NCBI RefSeq assembly: GCF_010731675.1
Contig: NZ_AP022584.1
Coordinates: 5,394,001 to 5,458,000, forward strand
DNA from: Mycobacterium marseillense
Lineage (GTDB): Bacteria > Actinomycetota > Actinomycetes > Mycobacteriales > Mycobacteriaceae
Direction: 5' to 3'
Length of the DNA stretch: 64,000 bases
Shown here: positions 1-8,896 of the stretch, piece after piece
How positions within the stretch are numbered: position 1 is the stretch's first letter
Layout: each line of letters starts with the position of its first letter
Notes under the pieces: generated by a model
The model's database searches: none
What the model was told of the DNA's origin: nothing
The model's input: the letters and a program-made list of their open reading frames with translations, nothing else
Program-made: the position numbers and the translations under genes

Positions 1-534
1 CTGAGGCGGGAGTCGGACACGCTGCTGGATTCGGCGACCGAAGAATTCCTGCGTTACTTCACGCCCGCTCCCGGCGACGGACGCACGATCGCCGCCGATC
101 TCGAAATCGCGGGCACACGGTTCAAGGAGGGCGATCGCCTGTGGTTGTCCTGGGCGATGGCCAACCGCGATCCCGCGGTGTTCCCCGATCCGCATCGACT
201 CGACCTGAACCGAAAGAACAACCGGCACTTCAGCTTTGGGCTCGGCGTCCACCGCTGCATCGGCTCCAATGTCGCGCGGATCGTGTTCAAGTCGATGCTC
301 ACGGCGGTGCTCGAGCGGATGCCCGACTACCGCTGCGACCCCGACGGCACCGTGCACTATCCGACGATCGGCGTAATCCAGGGCATGCAGCACCTTCCGG
401 CGACGTTCACCCCCGGCCGGCGGCTTGGCCCGGGAATCGACGAGACGCTGGAGAAGCTGCAGCGGGTGTGCGACGAGCAGGGGGTCGCGCGGCCGATCAC
501 CGAGTACACGGAGGCCGCCGTCATCGGCGACTGA
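1..534 (+). CDS. Cytochrome P450, C-terminal part (5' end outside window)
   Basis: Reading frame 1 is open from the first base and ends in TGA, giving the last 177 residues of a P450 monooxygenase. The K-helix ExxR motif is visible as EFLR near residue 16. The haem-binding loop reads FSFGLGVHRCIG around residues 77-88, with the cysteine that ligates haem iron. The C-terminal tail after the haem loop has the usual length for a bacterial CYP. Substrate and CYP family cannot be assigned from this part. It converges on bcp, with a repeat doublet between them. The family identity is certain from the two motifs; the physiological role is unknown. Confidence 0.95.
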   Translation: MRRESDTLLDSATEEFLRYFTPAPGDGRTIAADLEIAGTRFKEGDRLWLSWAMANRDPAVFPDPHRLDLNRKNNRHFSFGLGVHRCIGSNVARIVFKSMLTAVLERMPDYRCDPDGTVHYPTIGVIQGMQHLPATFTPGRRLGPGIDETLEKLQRVCDEQGVARPITEYTEAAVIGD

Positions 535-546
535 CTAGACCGGAGA

Positions 547-647
547 GTGTCGACCCGCTGCGCCCGGCTTCGCCGCGCTTGCGATCGCCACTAGACCGGA
601 TGGTGGCGACCCGCTGCGCCCGGCTTCGCCGCGCTTGCGATCGCCAC
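547..647. repeat. Family A repeat doublet, locus 1 (two 45-nt units)
   Basis: Two direct copies of a 45-nt unit lie at 547-591 and 603-647, separated by 11 nt. Read on the minus strand each unit begins GTGGCGATCGCAAGCGCGGC and ends GGGTCGCCAC (GGGTCGACAC in the unit at 547-591), so the ends are short inverted repeats. Both units here carry A at the variable position in CGGCGnAGCC. The second unit reaches the first base of the bcp stop codon. The doublet sits between the convergent P450 and bcp genes. The same unit occurs as doublets near 11.4 kb and 52.1 kb. Confidence 0.9.
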
Positions 648-1120
648 TACACGGACAGGTCGCGGCGCAGCTTGGCGACGTGTCCGGTCGCCTTGACGTT
701 GTACTGCGCGACGGCGATCTTGCCCTTCTCGTCGACCACGAACGTGGAGCGGATGACGCCCGTGACGGTCTTGCCGTACATCTGCTTTTCGCCGTAGGCG
801 CCGTACGCCGTCAAGACCTTGCGGTCGGGGTCGGACAGCAGCGGGAACGTCAGCCCCTCGGCATCACGGAATTTGGCGAGCTTCTCGGGCTTGTCGGGGG
901 AGATGCCGACGACGTCGAGGCCGGCGCCGTTGAGCTCGGCCAGGTTGTCGCGAAAGTCGCACGCCTGCTTGGTGCATCCCGGTGTCGAGGCGGCCGGATA
1001 GAAGTAGACGACGACCCGGCGACCCTTATAGTCGGCCAGCGACACCTTGTTGCCGTCGGCGTCGGGCAGGCTGAAGGAGGGCGCTTTGTCGCCCGGTGCA
1101 AGCCGCGTGGTCTCGGTCAA
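647..1120 (-). CDS. bcp: Thioredoxin-dependent thiol peroxidase Bcp (atypical peroxiredoxin)
   Basis: This is a 157-residue AhpC/TSA-fold peroxiredoxin that reduces hydroperoxides in the cytoplasm with electrons from thioredoxin. The motif STPGCTKQAC places the peroxidatic cysteine at residue 49 and a second cysteine five residues later at 54, the arrangement of two-cysteine Bcp enzymes. The reading frame extends seven codons upstream to an ATG, but a TTG at 1120 preceded by AAGGGA is preferred. It gives a start MTETTRLAPGDKAP and the same length I recall for M. tuberculosis Bcp (Rv2521). It is followed at once by a repeat unit that touches its stop codon. The function is well supported; the start is slightly uncertain. 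Confidence 0.93.
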   Translation of the reverse strand: MTETTRLAPGDKAPSFSLPDADGNKVSLADYKGRRVVVYFYPAASTPGCTKQACDFRDNLAELNGAGLDVVGISPDKPEKLAKFRDAEGLTFPLLSDPDRKVLTAYGAYGEKQMYGKTVTGVIRSTFVVDEKGKIAVAQYNVKATGHVAKLRRDLSV

Positions 1121-1224
1121 GGTGGGTCCCTTTCTGTTCACCGGAGCGTCGGGGTTACCGCCAGCTGATCTAGGGTAGTTCGGGCAGGTGCATGAGCCGG
1201 ATAGTGGGCGACTTGGAGGACACA

Positions 1225-1452
1225 GTGGCGGACCGCGACCCCGAAGCCATCAAGCGAGACATCGACGTCGCCCGTGACCAGCTGGCGGCCACCGTCGACT
1301 CCCTGGCCGAGCGGGCGAACCCGCGTCGCCTCGCCGACGACCTCAAAGCCCGGGTGATCGGGTTCGTGCAGAAACCTGTGGTGCTGGCGTCGCTGGCCGG
1401 TGTCGGGGCGCTGGTCGTGGTGGTGACGGTGCACCGCGTCAGGAACCGCTGA
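1225..1452 (+). CDS. DUF3618-type small membrane protein (Rv2520c-like)
   Basis: A 75-residue protein has an acidic/basic N-terminal helix with the DUF3618 pattern (RDPEAIKRDIDVARDQLAATVDSLAERANPRR, quoted here in outline only: D-P-x-x-I-x-x-D-I-x-x-x-R-x-x-L-A-x-T-V). One hydrophobic segment follows, near residues 50-66, with a basic end (HRVRNR). The start chosen is GTG 1225, because GGAGGA lies at 1215-1220, four bases upstream; an in-frame ATG at 1192 lacks this. It is transcribed divergently from bcp, as in M. tuberculosis. Its last 14 bases overlap the end of the convergent DUF3556-type gene. The function is unknown; a small membrane-anchored role is inferred. Confidence 0.85.
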   Translation: MADRDPEAIKRDIDVARDQLAATVDSLAERANPRRLADDLKARVIGFVQKPVVLASLAGVGALVVVVTVHRVRNR

Positions 1453-3178
1453 CGCGGTCGCTCTGGACGTAGACCGGAATGTCGTCGGCCCAGGGCTGAT
1501 TCACGACCATGTCGGCGACGTCGCAGTAGCCCCGTTCGAATTCCCCGGTCGCCGCGTCGACCAGCCGGTACTCCTGTCGCTGCCGGTGGATGGGCTGGGC
1601 GTCGAGGATCACGACCCGCACCTCGCCGGGTTCGAATCCGCACCGCTGCTGCAGCGCCTCGATGAGGCACTCGTTGTGCATGTGCCCGTCGCCGAAATTC
1701 CAGCCGAGAACCATCGAGCACAGGACTTCGCCCTCGCACAGGTTGTAGTCGTCCTCGTCGTAGTCGGCCATGGCGCGGTGCGCGAGGGTAAGCAGCGCGC
1801 GTCCGTGGGTGTTCATGCCCCGGAACGCGAGCGCGAGGTGCAGCGGGACCAGGGTTTCCTCTTTGCTGCCGTACAACCGCTCGAGCTGCAGGTGCTGCAT
1901 CGGGCCGAGCGCGCGGGAGCCGATGCGGAACTTCTCGTCGGCCGACGGGCGGACGCACCACAGGGTGGTGTCCCAGTTGCCGGCGTAGTAACGCATGCCG
2001 GGCAGGAAGGAGACCTTGCGCGGGTAGAGGTTTCCCGCGACGACGGTCCCGGCGATCACCGCGAACAGGAGGGCGATCGGCCACGGGTTGCTGATGTTCG
2101 ACAGGCCCAGGTGCGCGTGCGTGACGAACAGCCACAGCACGCCGAAGATCATGAACACGTTCCATTCCAGCGGCACGCCCATCGGGAAGGCCAACAGGAT
2201 GTTCAGGTGGAACACGATCATCACGAACGCCGCCAGCGCCGTCGGCCAACCGCCGTGCGAGAACAACAGCACCAAAGGCACCAGCCCTTCGACCGCGGTC
2301 GAGAAATGGGCGATGAAACCGGCCAGCGCGCTGGGCCGCAGGTCGTCGGGATAGCGCTTGAACATCGACCGCTTGAGGGGCCCCGACGGGATGAACGGGT
2401 TGTTGGCCAGCATGGTCGAGATCACGAAGGGGAAGTGTTTGTTGAGCTTGGATGTCGCCGCGCCCAGCCAGATCACCATGAAGACGACCTTGGCCCCGAC
2501 GATGATGTCGGCCCCGGCGAACAGGAACGTCAGCGCCAGCGGCGCGTACACCTCGCCGCGCGCGGCCAGGAAGATCACCTTGTCGCGCAAGCTGATCAGG
2601 GCCAGGACTGCCAGCACGGCGGCGGTCTGCCACCGCGGCAGCACGCCGATCGCGGTGTCCAGGGCGGGAATTGGGCCAGTGCCGTCGGACAGCAGCGCGA
2701 ACACCAGCAGCACCAGCAGGACGCCGTAGAGCAACGCGTCGAGCGGAGTTCTGTTGCCGCCCTTCGTCAGCGGCACCCGATCGGGCCAGGGCGGCAGCCG
2801 GATGGTGCCGGGGCGCAGCCAGTACAGGATCGACCCCATCGGCGGGAAGTAGCGCCCGGCAAGCGGCCCGAAGCAGCAGCCGAGGCCGACGACTTCGAAC
2901 AGCATCGTGTAGAGCACGGCCTTCTGGAACACGATCGGCTCGGCCCACCAGGCGCTGACCTGGGTGAAGCCGCCGATGCCGCGCGTAGACCACACGAACA
3001 GCCAGCCGCCGAGGATGTACAGCGCGATCTTCACGCCGTACATCACGTGCATCACCAGCGGGGTGCCGAACCCGTGCTGGGCGATGTGGCGCGCCATCGG
3101 CACGATCCGTTCGGCGCGTGGTCGTGCGCTCCAGTCGGCCACGTCGACGACGGGCAGATTGGGCCGGATGAACCCCAT
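1439..3178 (-). CDS. Polytopic membrane protein, DUF3556 type
   Basis: A 579-residue protein has about nine to ten hydrophobic segments between residues 45 and 400. A hydrophilic C-terminal domain of about 170 residues follows, rich in His, Asp and Glu (for example GWNFGDGHMHNECL). GGAG precedes the ATG by 4-5 bases. I associate the whole-length pattern with the mycobacterial DUF3556 transmembrane family; the N-terminal half also recalls HTTM/VKGC-like membrane proteins. No catalytic motif can be named, so the function is unknown. Its 3' end overlaps the convergent DUF3618 gene by 14 bases. It is not part of the M. tuberculosis bcp neighbourhood as I remember it, so this may be a gene retained or gained in this lineage. 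Confidence 0.8.
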   Translation of the reverse strand: MGFIRPNLPVVDVADWSARPRAERIVPMARHIAQHGFGTPLVMHVMYGVKIALYILGGWLFVWSTRGIGGFTQVSAWWAEPIVFQKAVLYTMLFEVVGLGCCFGPLAGRYFPPMGSILYWLRPGTIRLPPWPDRVPLTKGGNRTPLDALLYGVLLVLLVFALLSDGTGPIPALDTAIGVLPRWQTAAVLAVLALISLRDKVIFLAARGEVYAPLALTFLFAGADIIVGAKVVFMVIWLGAATSKLNKHFPFVISTMLANNPFIPSGPLKRSMFKRYPDDLRPSALAGFIAHFSTAVEGLVPLVLLFSHGGWPTALAAFVMIVFHLNILLAFPMGVPLEWNVFMIFGVLWLFVTHAHLGLSNISNPWPIALLFAVIAGTVVAGNLYPRKVSFLPGMRYYAGNWDTTLWCVRPSADEKFRIGSRALGPMQHLQLERLYGSKEETLVPLHLALAFRGMNTHGRALLTLAHRAMADYDEDDYNLCEGEVLCSMVLGWNFGDGHMHNECLIEALQQRCGFEPGEVRVVILDAQPIHRQRQEYRLVDAATGEFERGYCDVADMVVNQPWADDIPVYVQSDRVSGS

Positions 3179-3285
3179 TGCAGCTCCTTCGACGCAGCAA
3201 GACCAATCGGCGCCAGCAAGAAATTACCTGTACGAAGGGTTTTGGTGGGGGGATATGACGGCAACTGGTTGATCAGCGACGCCGG

Positions 3286-3552
3286 CTACTCCCGCCCGGG
3301 CGGGTCATTTTCGGCCATGTACGTCTCCCACGCCGCGCGCCGCATCGCCCGCGTGTGCAGGTCCTGGCAGATCGCCTGCGCCTCGGCGGCACCGGCTGCG
3401 CGGCCGAGATCGTGGTGCACGAGGCCGTCGTCCACCCGTTCGGCGCGGAAGCCGCCCGTGGAGACCGCGTGGACGCGGTACTCGCTGCGGTCGTCGATGT
3501 TGGCGTGGAAGTGGCCCTCGTGGGGTTCGACCCACTTCAGCTCGGTTTTCAC
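3286..3552 (-). CDS. Conserved hypothetical protein, 88 aa
   Basis: This small soluble protein begins MKTELKWVEPHEGHFHANID and contains several His and Asp residues but no recognised motif. The GTG start at 3552 has AGAGGGGA just upstream; the longer frame to 3624 would include a poorly coding N-terminus. Codon use is typical of the chromosome. It stands alone between the DUF3556-type gene and tRNA-Lys on the same strand, with the tRNA terminator just upstream. No function can be assigned. Confidence 0.65.
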   Translation of the reverse strand: MKTELKWVEPHEGHFHANIDDRSEYRVHAVSTGGFRAERVDDGLVHHDLGRAAGAAEAQAICQDLHTRAMRRAAWETYMAENDPPGRE

Positions 3553-3648
3553 AGGTCCCCTCTGGACAGACACCGTCGCAGCGATGGTAGGTCGCCCCGG
3601 GGGCCGCTGGGAAGGGAGTTCCACGACACTGGCGGCCAGTGCGGAAGC

Positions 3649-3680
3649 AAAAAAGCCACCGAACGATGAAACATTCGGTG
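3649..3680 (-). terminator. Intrinsic terminator of tRNA-Lys
   Basis: On the minus strand, just past the tRNA 3' end, CACCGAATG and CATCGTTCGGTG pair around an AAA-complement loop with a small bulge. A short GC spacer and six consecutive T residues (3654-3649) follow. A hairpin plus T-tract is the classical factor-independent terminator, which is rare in mycobacteria but typical after tRNA genes. Confidence 0.8.
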
Positions 3681-3685
3681 AGCTG

Positions 3686-3758
<73 letters not shown>

Positions 3759-3948
3759 TTGTGGTCGGCCGAGACCGCGTAGGCGACAATAACAGGCGTT
3801 CCGCCGCGGAGTGAAATCCCGACCGTTGACCAGGATACCGTCTCGGGGCACGTGAGCGCCCAGACGTGCCCGTTCCATCGGGCGGCGGTCGTCCCGCCTT
3901 CCCGCGCGCGAACGAAAGACTTTGCCGCGCAATGTCTTTGCGCGTTGG

Positions 3949-5187
3949 TCACAACACCGTGCCGCAGAAGGGCGCCCGGTCGGTGGCGAAGGCGGCGTCC
4001 AGCTCGGCCAACGCGCCCGCGCGCGCTTCGGTGATGCGGCCGGCGCGCGCCAGCTGGGAAGCCCGGTGTGCCCCCATGTAGATGGTGGCCAGGTCGGCCA
4101 GGCCGATCTCGATGTCCGCGGGCCCGTCAGTGGGCGTGCACTTCCCGGCGCCACCGCGGGCTTGCAGCTGAAACCGTCCTCCCGCGAGCTGCAGCGGGTC
4201 TGTGACTTCCAGCACGATGTCGGCGTCGTCGGCGTAGGCGCGGGCGCCCAGCACCTCGGGAACGTCGTTGATCCGCACCCAGAGGAAATCGCTCACGCCC
4301 TTGATCTCCGCGGCGCGTTGATCGGTGAGTTTGAGCGGGAGCGGATCGTCGCCTGGCACATCGATCTCGATGCGATAGAACATCTCCAGCACCAACAGCG
4401 TCTGCAACAGCTCGGTGTGCGCCTCATCGGTGACCGGGCAGAAGTCCTCGACCACCACGGTGCCCAGGGGCGGGCGAAACGCGTGCTGTTGCGACCCGAC
4501 GACCCGATACGTCAGGAATCCATCGGGATGGATCGTGTACTGCAGCGCCGACCCGTTGCCCCGCTGCGTTTCCCGGTCGTCCATGTAGTCGGTCCACCAC
4601 GCGTCGCCCCGGCTGATCGCGCCATTGGTTGCGGCACACCATCTTTCGTAGATTTCGGGCAGATGTCGCCTGGCCTCGGCGGCGTTGACCTCGCGCGCCC
4701 GGATGCCGTCCGGCGCGGCCCGCAACTTCGCGAAGCGGCGGTCGATCGAATAGGTGTGGCTGTAGCTGGCCACCCCGGCGCCGAAGCCGTCGTACATCGC
4801 GGTCTGCGTCGGGACGCCGCACACGAGCGGATAGCCGCGGTCCAGCAGAATTCCGAGTCCCTTGGCGCTGAGCTGCGCCCAAAGCCCCTTACCCTGATGC
4901 GTTGCCGCGACGGCGATCATCGTCAGCCACGCGGCGCGCAGGGTGGCCCCACCCGGCACGGTGAGCTGCGCGCGGTAGATGATCGACGTTCCCACCAGAA
5001 ACGGACGCTCGGGATCGGAAACATCCTCGGCGAGGAGAATGTCGTCGAGGTTGACGCGGCGTTTCCACGCTTCGAGATCCTCCGGGCCAACCGGATCGCC
5101 GAATGTGCGAGCCTGATTTTCGAAGACCGCCTGCCAGTCGTTTTCGGTTGGATGCCGAATGTTGGTGCCGTCGTCCGTCGTGTTCAT
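3949..5187 (-). CDS. Eis-like GNAT N-acetyltransferase
   Basis: This 412-residue protein has the Eis architecture: an N-terminal GNAT domain (residues about 5-150), a second GNAT-like central region and a C-terminal SCP2-like domain. The N-terminal domain has an acetyl-CoA loop with pattern V-A-A-T-H-Q-G-K-G-L near residue 93. The protein ends in PFCGTVL; in Eis the extreme C-terminal carboxylate takes part in catalysis. Eis enzymes acetylate amines on aminoglycosides, peptides or host proteins. The ATG at 5187 is preferred over an upstream in-frame start at 5244, because homology-like sequence begins at MNTTDDGTNIRHPTENDW. The substrate is unknown. This is likely a paralogue (Eis2-like) rather than the Rv2416c orthologue, judging by location. 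Confidence 0.85.
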   Translation of the reverse strand: MNTTDDGTNIRHPTENDWQAVFENQARTFGDPVGPEDLEAWKRRVNLDDILLAEDVSDPERPFLVGTSIIYRAQLTVPGGATLRAAWLTMIAVAATHQGKGLWAQLSAKGLGILLDRGYPLVCGVPTQTAMYDGFGAGVASYSHTYSIDRRFAKLRAAPDGIRAREVNAAEARRHLPEIYERWCAATNGAISRGDAWWTDYMDDRETQRGNGSALQYTIHPDGFLTYRVVGSQQHAFRPPLGTVVVEDFCPVTDEAHTELLQTLLVLEMFYRIEIDVPGDDPLPLKLTDQRAAEIKGVSDFLWVRINDVPEVLGARAYADDADIVLEVTDPLQLAGGRFQLQARGGAGKCTPTDGPADIEIGLADLATIYMGAHRASQLARAGRITEARAGALAELDAAFATDRAPFCGTVL

Positions 5188-5382
5188 TGCACATCCAATC
5201 CGCTTGTAGCCCAGGCAAACCGGCACTGCGCACACCGAATCCACGCGCTGAGTGTGCTTTTACGTTCGATACCCGAGTACCAGAAGGTCAAACCTCAACG
5301 GCCGCCCGATCGAACACGTGACCGATGCGGACAATCGGTGCTGGGCGGGTCAAAAAGTGTGGTTTCGGGTAGGCGATACGCC

Positions 5383-7749
5383 ATGCTGCAGGTAATCACC
5401 CGGCTTGCCATTGCCGCCCCGCGCCGCATCGTCGGGATCGCCTTCCTGGTGCTGGTGGGAGCCGCAGTCTTCGGGCTTCCGGTGGTAAACAGCCTTTCCG
5501 GCGGCGGCTTCCAGGACCCGACCTCGGAGTCCGCGCGCGCCACCGAGGTCCTCCGCGACAAGTTCAACCAGACCGATCAGCAGATGTTGATCGTGGTGAC
5601 GGCCCCGAACGGCGTCCGCAGCGATCAAGCGCGGCGGGTCGCCACCGACATCGTCGACCAGCTAAAACGCTCGCCGTGGGTGCTCAACGTGTCGTCGGCG
5701 TGGACCATGCCACCCGACCGGGCCCCGGCCGCGGCCCAGCTGATCAGCAAGGACAACAAATCCGGGATGATCGTCGCCGGCCTGAAGGGCGGCGAGAACG
5801 ACGCCCAGAAGTACGCCAGCACGCTCACCAGCGACCTGGTGCACGACCGCGACGGCGTCACCGTGCGCGCCGGCGGCATGGCCGTGGCATACGCGCAGAT
5901 CAACGGGCAAAACCAGCGGGACCTGTTGCTGATGGAGTCCATCGCCATCCCGCTGAGCTTCGCCGTCCTGGTCTGGGTGCTCGGTGGTGTGGTGGCGGCG
6001 ACGCTGCCGATCGTCCTCGGCCTCCTGGCCATCGTCGGCACCATGTCGGTGCTGCGGTTGATCACCTTCGCCACCGACGTGTCGACCTACGCCCTGGACC
6101 TGAGCATCGCCATGGGCCTGGCCCTGGCCATCGACTACAACCTGCTGATCATCACCCGCTACCGCGAGGAGCTGGCGCGGACCGAGGACCGAGACCGGGC
6201 GCTGTACCGCACCATGGCAACCGCCGGCCGGACGGTGCTGTTCTCGGCCACGACCGTCGGGCTGTCGATGGCGGTGATGGCGCTGTTCCCGATGTACTTC
6301 TTGAAATCGTCCGCCTACACCATCGTGGTCACCGCGATCATCGTGGCGATCGCCGCGGTGGTGGTCACCCCGGCGGCGATCGTGCTGCTGGGGCCCCGGC
6401 TACACGTGCTGGACGCCCGGCGGGTGATGCACCGCATCCTGCACGGGCAGCGGTCGTTCCGTGACCACGCGCACCAGCCACTCGAGGAGCAGTTCTGGTA
6501 CCGGTCGACCCGGTACGTGCTGGGCGACGCCATGCCGGTCGGCCTGAGCGTCGTGGCGCTGCTGGTGTTGCTGGGGGCGCCGTTCCTGGGGGTCAAATGG
6601 GGCTTCCCCGACGAGCGCGTGCTGCCCGAATCAGCGTCGGCGCGCCAGGTCGCCGACATGCTGGACGACGACTTCGCGAACGGGTTCGGCACCGGGGTGT
6701 CCGTCGTGGTGCCCGACACCCGCGGCGTGAGCCCCGCCGACCTGCAGCGGTACGCGGCCGAGCTGTCGCGCGTGCCCGACGTGTCGGCCGTCAGCGCACC
6801 GGCCGGGACGTTCGCGGACGGGAATCGGGTGGGGCCGCCCGTCGGGCCCACCGGCGTGGCCAACGGCAGCGCGTTTCTGACCGTCTCCACCACCGCGCCG
6901 CTCTATTCGCAGGCCTCCAACACCCAGCTCGACCGGCTGCATCAGGTCGCCGGGCCGGGCGGGCGCTCGGTGCAGATGACCGGGCTGGCGCAGATCAACC
7001 GCGACAGCGTCGACGCGATCACGAACCGGCTGCCGATCGTGTTCGCCCTGATCGCCCTCATCACGTTCGCGCTGCTGTTCTTGCTGACCGGGAGCGCGGT
7101 GCTACCGCTGCAGGCGCTGGTGTGCAACGTGTTGTCGCTGACGGCGGCGTTCGGCGCGATGGTGTGGATCTTCCAGGACGGCAACCTGGGCGCCCTGGGC
7201 ACCACCCCCAACGGGACGTTGAACGCGAACATCCCCGTGCTGCTGTTTTGCATCGCCTTCGGGCTGGCGATGGATTACGAGGTCTTTCTGGTCTCGCGCA
7301 TCCATGAGTACTGGCTGGCCTCGCAGGCCATGCGGGAGACGCCGCCGACCGCCGCCGAGGCGCGCGCCGCCACCGACGAGAGCACGGCGCTGGGCATCGC
7401 GGGCATCGGCCGCGTCGTCACGACCGCCGCGGTGGTGATGTCGATTTCGTTCGCCGCGCTGATCCCGGCGCACGTGTCGTTCATGCGGATGCTGGGCCTG
7501 GGCCTGACGCTCGGCGTGCTCGTCGACGCCACCCTGGTGCGCATGGTCCTCGTTCCGGCATTCCTCCACCTGATGGGCCGCTGGACGTGGTGGGCGCCGC
7601 GGCCGTTGGTCAGGTTGCGGGAACGGTCCGCGATCGGGGAGGACGGCGAGATCGCGGTGGGACGCGGCCGCTGGGCACGCGACGCGCCCAACGTGGGGCG
7701 GGCATTGATCAGAAGGTGGCCCACCAAGGCCGCGACCGGACGCGGGTGA
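5383..7749 (+). CDS. MMPL-family (RND) membrane transporter
   Basis: The 788-residue protein has two repeated halves. Each has a large extracytoplasmic loop followed by a block of five to six membrane helices, about 12 in all. The diagnostic Asp-Tyr pairs in TM4 and TM10 are present: GLALAIDYNLLIITRYREE in the first half and GLAMDYEVFLVSRIHEYW in the second. These residues carry proton translocation in mycobacterial MmpL proteins. The ATG at 5383 starts MLQVITRLAIAAPRR, just before the first helix; the frame upstream to 3922 is an antisense shadow of the acetyltransferase. At 788 residues it is shorter than lipid-exporting MmpL3/11 and lacks an adjacent mmpS, so it resembles the YdfJ/ActII-3 group. 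It probably exports a lipid or drug; the cargo is unknown. Confidence 0.9.
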   Translation: MLQVITRLAIAAPRRIVGIAFLVLVGAAVFGLPVVNSLSGGGFQDPTSESARATEVLRDKFNQTDQQMLIVVTAPNGVRSDQARRVATDIVDQLKRSPWVLNVSSAWTMPPDRAPAAAQLISKDNKSGMIVAGLKGGENDAQKYASTLTSDLVHDRDGVTVRAGGMAVAYAQINGQNQRDLLLMESIAIPLSFAVLVWVLGGVVAATLPIVLGLLAIVGTMSVLRLITFATDVSTYALDLSIAMGLALAIDYNLLIITRYREELARTEDRDRALYRTMATAGRTVLFSATTVGLSMAVMALFPMYFLKSSAYTIVVTAIIVAIAAVVVTPAAIVLLGPRLHVLDARRVMHRILHGQRSFRDHAHQPLEEQFWYRSTRYVLGDAMPVGLSVVALLVLLGAPFLGVKWGFPDERVLPESASARQVADMLDDDFANGFGTGVSVVVPDTRGVSPADLQRYAAELSRVPDVSAVSAPAGTFADGNRVGPPVGPTGVANGSAFLTVSTTAPLYSQASNTQLDRLHQVAGPGGRSVQMTGLAQINRDSVDAITNRLPIVFALIALITFALLFLLTGSAVLPLQALVCNVLSLTAAFGAMVWIFQDGNLGALGTTPNGTLNANIPVLLFCIAFGLAMDYEVFLVSRIHEYWLASQAMRETPPTAAEARAATDESTALGIAGIGRVVTTAAVVMSISFAALIPAHVSFMRMLGLGLTLGVLVDATLVRMVLVPAFLHLMGRWTWWAPRPLVRLRERSAIGEDGEIAVGRGRWARDAPNVGRALIRRWPTKAATGRG

Positions 7750-7823
7750 TCCGAGATGTGTTGTGCGGCAATGATGTCGACCAGTATCGCGGCGCCGGCG
7801 CCGGACGGGACGGGGTAAGCCTC

Positions 7824-8726
7824 ATGGGCCGAACCGATATCGCCGCCCTGCTCGCCTTGAGCTCCGCGCTGTGCGTCGCGGTCGGCGACGTCCTGCAGCA
7901 ACGAGCGGCGCACTGCATCACCGACAGGGCGGTCGGGTCCGTCGAGCTGTTCGCCAATTTGCTTCGCAGCCAACGATGGTGGTGGGGCACCGTGCTGCTG
8001 GCGGCAAGCATCGGGTTGCAGGCCGCGGCCCTGGCCGGGGGATCGGTATTGCTGGTGCAGGCGCTGCTGATGTTTTCGGTGCTCTTCGCGCTGCCCATCA
8101 ACGCCAGGTTGTGGCATCGCACCGTGACCGCCGGCGAGTGGACGTGGGCCGCGTTGTTGACGGCCGGGGTCAGTGTGGTCGTCATCGTCGGCAATCCGCG
8201 GGCCGGTCATTCGGGCGCCTCGCTGGGAACCTGGGCCGCGGTGGCCGCCGTCCTGGGACCGCTGTTGGTCGGCTGTGCGGTGGCCGGACGGATCCGCGGC
8301 GGGGCCGTGGCGGCCGTGCTGTTCGCCTTCGTGTCGGGGTCGCTGTGGGGCATCTTTGCCGTGCTCACCAAGGAGGTCGTCGCCCGGCTCGGCGACGGCG
8401 TCGGGGCGCTGACCCGCACCCCCGAGCTGTACGCCTGCATCCTGGTCGCGCTCGGGGGCGTGGCGTGGAGCCAGTCGGCGTTTCGGGCCGGGCCGCTGAC
8501 GGCGTCCATGCCCACGTTGCAGATGTCCCAGCCGGTGGTGGCCGCGGTGTTGGGCGTCGTCGTCCTCGGCGAGGTGCTGGACACCGGTCGCACCGGGATG
8601 ATCGCCCTGGTGGCAGCTGCGTTGGTGATGACGGCGGCCATCATCAAACTCGCCCGCGTCGAGGCCGTCGCGACCCGCGACGGGGTCGAGGCCCGCCGCC
8701 ACGAGGAAGCAGGCCAGCCCGCGTAG
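7824..8726 (+). CDS. DMT-superfamily (EamA-like) permease
   Basis: A 300-residue protein has about ten hydrophobic helices arranged as two five-helix halves, with a short charged C-terminal tail (VEARRHEEAGQPA). This is the pattern of drug/metabolite transporters. The second half contains the typical Pro/Gly-rich segment TLQMSQPVVAAVLGVVVLGE. The start is ATG 7824 (MGRTDIAALLAL), 74 bases past the MMPL gene. The upstream in-frame extension covers the MMPL 3' end and is not believed. Same-strand placement suggests it may be cotranscribed with the MMPL exporter. The substrate is unknown. Confidence 0.82.
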   Translation: MGRTDIAALLALSSALCVAVGDVLQQRAAHCITDRAVGSVELFANLLRSQRWWWGTVLLAASIGLQAAALAGGSVLLVQALLMFSVLFALPINARLWHRTVTAGEWTWAALLTAGVSVVVIVGNPRAGHSGASLGTWAAVAAVLGPLLVGCAVAGRIRGGAVAAVLFAFVSGSLWGIFAVLTKEVVARLGDGVGALTRTPELYACILVALGGVAWSQSAFRAGPLTASMPTLQMSQPVVAAVLGVVVLGEVLDTGRTGMIALVAAALVMTAAIIKLARVEAVATRDGVEARRHEEAGQPA

Positions 8727-8896
8727 CGGGCGTGCGGCGACGCCGCTGACCCCGCCCGAATGACGAATTCATTGCGGCCGAGACACCGAACGGCCGCCCG
8801 CGCCGGTGTGGGCATGTCGAGTCGGCAAAACCCTCTAGAATGCCTGCAGCTAGGTCAGCGGTGACCGACTTCGAGAATTGAATGGAAGGTCACTGG

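Noticed and set aside
3922..5382. An N-terminal extension of the MMPL transporter of about 487 residues.
   Set aside because: The region is antisense to the Eis-like gene, and the true protein starts with MLQVITRLAIAAPRR just before its first membrane helix.
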